This document shows positions 6,410 through 9,773 of a stretch of DNA of 9,773 nucleotides, piece by piece. How positions within the stretch are numbered: the first letter of the stretch is position 1; the number at the start of each line of letters is the position of its first letter. The notes under the pieces are model-generated. The model searched no databases. It saw only the letters and a list, made by a program, of their open reading frames with translations, and had not been told where the DNA came from. Source of the DNA: Victivallales bacterium. GTDB lineage: Bacteria; Verrucomicrobiota; Lentisphaeria; Oligosphaerales; Oligosphaeraceae. The stretch spans positions 1 through 9,773 of the forward strand of contig JAFRLP010000497.1 of assembly GCA_017431185.1 (NCBI GenBank). The letters are read 5' to 3'. A program made the translations under genes and the position numbers.

Positions 6410-9400
6410 TCACTTAAACGGGTCGTGAATCTTTTCGGGATGTTTTTGCAGCCAATTCTGGACTTCGGTGGTGATTCGTTCCGTCCTTTGATGCAAGACA
6501 GGCAGTTCCTTGAGAGCCTCGGTCGAGCCCTTCCCTTCCTCAATTCCATCGCGCAGACGATAATAATCCGCCATCACGGCAACCAGTTCATCACGCATAC
6601 GGTTGAAGTCAGGGTCAGGATGTGCGCACCAGCGTTCATAGCGCGGTGTGTTCTTGCGCATTTCTGGCGTTACCACGAGTTCCAGGCCACAGCACAAGGC
6701 GAAATCGGTCTCGTCCAGCATCTTCTGGATGACGTTCATCTCCCGCAAAGCCGTCCCCAAGGGCGCATTGTCGATTCTCCGTTGCAGTTCCGCGTAAGCA
6801 TTCAGCGCTTTCTCCAATGCCTGACGGGGAGGCAATGAGGAGAATTTCTCCAGCGGCTCCACCGCAATCTCGTCCCCTGCCGCCTGCTGAGCCAGCAGCA
6901 GATACCGCGAGCACTCCGCCTGAAAACGGGAACGGAAAGCCACATCCAGTTCGCTGAAATCCGCGCCATGGTAGAAATACGCGGCATCGCCTGGCAACAG
7001 CCGAATGCTGACCTCACGCCCATTGACTTCCGACAACTGGGAGAGATTGAAGTTCTTGCCTTCGGGCAATGTCAGAATGGCGTTCTCCCCGCCATCGGGA
7101 TTCTGGTTGACCGCCAGCAGCAACTGTCCTTGCGGAGTTTTCAGGGCAAACAGTTTGATGGCCGCATCGTCATAGAAACGATTAGCGGAACGATAAGACC
7201 CACAGGAAACAGCGACGTCAGCGGGGAGTTCGACGGGCGTGGCCTCCGTCAGCAATGGCCCGACCGTGGCAAACGCCTTTCCCGCATCGGCAATTCCCTG
7301 CCAAACGGTGGTCAGTTGCCCAGCCCCTCCCATTGGGGCGTAGCGGTAGAGCGTGTAGTTCATCATCCAGGGCCAGTTCCAGTTCGGAAAGCCGTGCCAG
7401 AAGATGCCCTTGCAACCTGCGGCCGCGGCCAAATGCAGCATCAGGCGATACTCGCCCGCCGTGGGCAGCGCATAGACGACATTCGAGGTGTCGGGACCGC
7501 CCGCAAAGCCCTGCGGAACGAACCAGACGGGCTTGCTCCCCGCTTTCTTCACCAACTGAGCAAACTCCCGATAGACGCTCCAGGGATTGTGCCCCGAGGC
7601 ATTCTCGCGCTTGACGGGATACCAATCCCCCACAAACACCGGCAGATAGGGCATCAGGTCAACCGTGGAGGAGTTCAGATAGGGGAACGGGAGAATGTGC
7701 TTCGGCAACATCTCCTGGAGTTCCTGGTGGGCGCGCAGCATCACCGAAGCATTTTGAGGCAGCAGTTCATCTCCTGTGAAAATCAGCGGAATCACATCCT
7801 GGTAATCCTGGATGAACGACTGAAGGCCTGGATGCTCCATGATTTTCTTCATGCGCGGCCAGTCGTTCTTCATGTACTTTTCCACATCAATGTCCTTTTT
7901 ATAGACAAAAAGGGTGGAGAGGAAAAGTTTCAGATGATATTTTCTGGCCATTTCTCCTTGGAAGTGCCGCCCCTGTTCATCGCGGAACAGTTTGTGCCTC
8001 TCTCCCCAGATGGTCGTCTCAAAGGCATTGAAATAGTTGTTGACCAGCAACCTCATCAGGCGGCGATTCAGCATGACAAACTGACGGCTCGCGCCAATCG
8101 ACTGATGAAGCCCCGCCATCTCTGGCTGGTTCAGATTGCCCAATCCCGTCGAATAAGGGAAGAACCCCTTCCATTGCGGAGGCAACTCCGTCTGCAAGGG
8201 TATGGGCGGCATCTTCATCGGCTTGACCTCGTAAACCTTCTGGCGCCTGCCTGCCTCATCCGAATAGACATCGGACGAACAGGGGACGACGGATATCGTC
8301 GAAACCAGAGCCTTTTCCTCCCCAGGCATCAGGACAAAAGGACGGTGATACCATTCAATGGTGCTGGTGGCTGGCTCCATGCGGAAGAAGTCATACATCC
8401 GCGACACCTCCGTGGGGACGAATTCAAACAGCAAGGCCACCTTCGCCTCCTCGTAATACTTCGCCTGCCAGCCAGCCCGAAACAGGTCCTGAACCACGGA
8501 GTTCAGCCCATTCAAAGGCTCCCCTGTCTGCCGAAACACAGTCAGCCAGTCGGGGGTCGGCCATGAGAAAGTGCCAGGACGGGAACTGATGAGATTCTGA
8601 ATCCGCTGGTCAATCTTCATCTTCTCCGCCGAGGTGTTTTTCAGCGTCAGAGTGAAGCGCACGCCTGATTCGAGCAGTTCATATTTTTTGCGGACATCCA
8701 ATCCCTGAAGCGCGCCAGAACTGACCAATGCGGAGTATTCCCGCATATTCTTCTCTGACGCGCTACGCACAAAAGGGCGGCGCAGCAACTCCCCAGGCAT
8801 GGCGTTTGACGGCAGAATGACCTGGCATAATCCCCCCAAACGGGTAATCTGGTTGGCGGTGGTGAACTCGAATTCCTTCTCCTTCCAGACCAGAGATTCG
8901 ATTCCGCCGCCGACCTCGGGATTAATCTTCACCTTGACCTTGCCGTTTTCCAGCAGATTGCCAGAGCGGATTTCCAATTTCGCGTCATCGAACTGTACAT
9001 CCTGGTCAACGCCGATGACCTGAAGGCTCATGCGTATTTTCGCCACCCCCTCCGGCACGGCAAACTTCATGACCAGTTTCTTCCACTGCTCCCCCGCATT
9101 CATCCCCTGCATCCGATAGTGCTTGTTCCACTCGGTGCCCAGACGTTTGCCGTCGCTGTTCAGAAAGTAGATTCGGATGTTTCCGCTCCCCTTGCCCTTC
9201 AGCATGACTGAGGCGGTAACTTCGTCCCCATTGGCGACTGGCAGGGCCTTCGCATAGTCCGCCGAGCAGAACGCCTTGTCCTTGGTTTGGAGCCGCAGGG
9301 CGTTCTGCCCCGTCAAACCTGGATTGGCAAGCGTGATGTCGCAGGCGTCACTTCCGTTGTTCAGCATGCAGTTCCAGTCCTTGACCAACTCCACCTTGTA

Positions 9401-9517
9401 ACGCTCCTTCTTCAGCGGAAGCGTCTCCTCAAACGAACTGTTGGTGAGCAGATTGCCCACCTCGACCGCGGAAACCGACAGCAATGCGCAAAAAACAATG
9501 ACTCCAAAAAACCTCAT
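6410..9517 (-). CDS. Large secreted glycoside hydrolase-like protein with N-terminal carbohydrate-binding-like domain
   Basis: A 1035-residue exported protein, probably acting on polysaccharide; I cannot name its family. Residues 1-17 form a signal peptide (MRFFGVIVFCALLSVSA, S-x-A cleavage). Residues 20-185 resemble a CBM4/9-like jelly roll: NLLTNSSFEE at the start, ALRLQT, then FDDAKLEI as the closing strand. Residues about 187-412 look like an all-beta domain. Residues about 450-760 look like a TIM barrel, with IPLIFTGDELLPQN (576-589; Asp583/Glu584 are candidate catalytic acids), VFVGDWYPV (627-635), KPVWFVPQGF (662-671) and AAAGCKGIFWHGF (698-710). A small beta region (760-850) and an alpha-helical tail (about 853-1035) follow. 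GGAGG precedes the ATG, 14 bases after the upstream stop, so the two genes are probably co-transcribed. The symporter remnant follows. Catalysis is unproven. Confidence 0.75.
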   Translation of the reverse strand: MRFFGVIVFCALLSVSAVEVGNLLTNSSFEETLPLKKERYKVELVKDWNCMLNNGSDACDITLANPGLTGQNALRLQTKDKAFCSADYAKALPVANGDEVTASVMLKGKGSGNIRIYFLNSDGKRLGTEWNKHYRMQGMNAGEQWKKLVMKFAVPEGVAKIRMSLQVIGVDQDVQFDDAKLEIRSGNLLENGKVKVKINPEVGGGIESLVWKEKEFEFTTANQITRLGGLCQVILPSNAMPGELLRRPFVRSASEKNMREYSALVSSGALQGLDVRKKYELLESGVRFTLTLKNTSAEKMKIDQRIQNLISSRPGTFSWPTPDWLTVFRQTGEPLNGLNSVVQDLFRAGWQAKYYEEAKVALLFEFVPTEVSRMYDFFRMEPATSTIEWYHRPFVLMPGEEKALVSTISVVPCSSDVYSDEAGRRQKVYEVKPMKMPPIPLQTELPPQWKGFFPYSTGLGNLNQPEMAGLHQSIGASRQFVMLNRRLMRLLVNNYFNAFETTIWGERHKLFRDEQGRHFQGEMARKYHLKLFLSTLFVYKKDIDVEKYMKNDWPRMKKIMEHPGLQSFIQDYQDVIPLIFTGDELLPQNASVMLRAHQELQEMLPKHILPFPYLNSSTVDLMPYLPVFVGDWYPVKRENASGHNPWSVYREFAQLVKKAGSKPVWFVPQGFAGGPDTSNVVYALPTAGEYRLMLHLAAAAGCKGIFWHGFPNWNWPWMMNYTLYRYAPMGGAGQLTTVWQGIADAGKAFATVGPLLTEATPVELPADVAVSCGSYRSANRFYDDAAIKLFALKTPQGQLLLAVNQNPDGGENAILTLPEGKNFNLSQLSEVNGREVSIRLLPGDAAYFYHGADFSELDVAFRSRFQAECSRYLLLAQQAAGDEIAVEPLEKFSSLPPRQALEKALNAYAELQRRIDNAPLGTALREMNVIQKMLDETDFALCCGLELVVTPEMRKNTPRYERWCAHPDPDFNRMRDELVAVMADYYRLRDGIEEGKGSTEALKELPVLHQRTERITTEVQNWLQKHPEKIHDPFK

Positions 9518-9531
9518 GATAAAAAACCTCC
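9518..9531 (-). promoter_or_regulatory. Strong ribosome binding site for the large hydrolase-like gene
   Basis: On the minus strand the gap reads GGAGGTTTTTTATC directly before the ATG, immediately after the TAA of the upstream gene. The extended GGAGG is the best Shine-Dalgarno in the window and fixes the start at 9517. Confidence 0.8.
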
Positions 9532-9773
9532 TTACATGGAAAGCGGTTCCGTGACGCCGCGAATGTCAGCCGGCACGGCGTTCCACAGGTCACTGGCGTA
9601 TGACGAATAATTCGTCCACGCCTCCTTCACGAACTCGACATGCCCGTCAATGAAACTCTGGTTCCGCCCTTTGCCGTGCGCCCCCCAGCGTCCGACGTTG
9701 GCGGTGCGGGTAGTATGGATGAAAAAGCCTGCGTTGCCGCCATTTAACCAATAGGTGGAGTTGCCTTCCTTGC
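9532..9773 (-). CDS. C-terminal fragment of prepilin-type H-X9-DG domain protein, 5' part outside window
   Basis: Hand translation gives 79 codons open to the right edge and a TAA at 9534-9532. Residue 32 of the fragment is His, followed by exactly nine residues and then DG (AHGKGRNQSFIDGHVEFV), the signature of the prepilin-type processing-associated H-X9-DG domain. Such proteins start with a prepilin-type N-terminal cleavage/methylation motif and a single membrane helix, which would lie beyond the window here. They are exported pseudopilin-like proteins of unknown role, greatly expanded in Planctomycetota, Lentisphaerota and Verrucomicrobiota. It directly precedes the secreted hydrolase-like gene, suggesting a shared cell-surface or secretion task. 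The frame avoids stops throughout, although 242 bases is a short sample. Confidence 0.8.
   Translation of the reverse strand, partial: KEGNSTYWLNGGNAGFFIHTTRTANVGRWGAHGKGRNQSFIDGHVEFVKEAWTNYSSYASDLWNAVPADIRGVTEPLSM

Noticed and set aside
6025..6549. Minus-strand 174-codon frame that could have continued the symporter by frameshift
   Set aside because: Its C-terminal part beyond 6099 has no symporter-like helices, so a frameshift does not restore the gene.
6968..8566. 532-codon open frame on the plus strand opposite the large hydrolase-like gene
   Set aside because: It is antisense to a well-supported gene with signal peptide and RBS, its translation has no recognisable domain, and long antisense frames are expected with GC-rich third positions.
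1..9773. CRISPR array, tRNA, rRNA, transposase, toxin-antitoxin or defence system
   Set aside because: No regularly spaced direct repeats, cloverleaf-like sequence, transposase motif or small paired toxin/antitoxin genes were seen by eye; no automated search was possible.

Overview
The window reads like a chromosomal segment of a PVC-group bacterium, most likely Lentisphaerota or a close relative. This is an inference from gene content: a large secreted carbohydrate-active-type protein sits next to an H-X9-DG prepilin-like gene and a sodium:solute symporter remnant, with a heparinase II/III-type gene nearby. No marker here fixes the species. Gene bodies are moderately GC-rich, and the gaps between genes are clearly more AT-rich.

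Bases 1-3426 (minus strand) hold a tight three-gene operon read right to left: etfB, then etfA (6-nt gap), then a GlcD-type FAD dehydrogenase (ATGA overlap) that runs off the left edge. The gene order and the N-terminal iron-sulfur domain on EtfA match the LctB-LctC-LctD lactate dehydrogenase/Etf complex of anaerobes such as Acetobacterium woodii. That complex oxidises lactate with NAD+ by spending reduced ferredoxin (electron confurcation).

Bases 3427-3640 are an AT-rich divergent intergenic region with a plausible promoter for the next gene and a GntR-like dyad. Bases 3641-5368 (plus strand) encode a heparinase II/III-family polysaccharide-lyase-like protein with no clear signal peptide.

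Bases 5369-5631 lie between convergent genes and carry several hairpins, including a rho-independent terminator for rpmA. Bases 5632-5892 (minus) encode ribosomal protein L27 (rpmA). It stands alone, without its usual partners rplU and obg inside the window.

Bases 5893-9773 (minus strand) hold an accessory unit read right to left: the C-terminus of an H-X9-DG prepilin-like protein (cut by the window edge), a 1035-residue secreted multidomain glycoside-hydrolase-like protein (14-nt gap), and the first about 84 codons of a sodium:solute symporter. The symporter then loses all family resemblance beside a hairpin and reads out to a stop just upstream of rpmA, so it is best called a pseudogene.

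Together the window suggests an anaerobic, glycan-degrading lifestyle: polysaccharide breakdown and sugar uptake genes beside a fermentative lactate-oxidising module. No CRISPR array, tRNA, rRNA, transposase or complete mobile element was seen.
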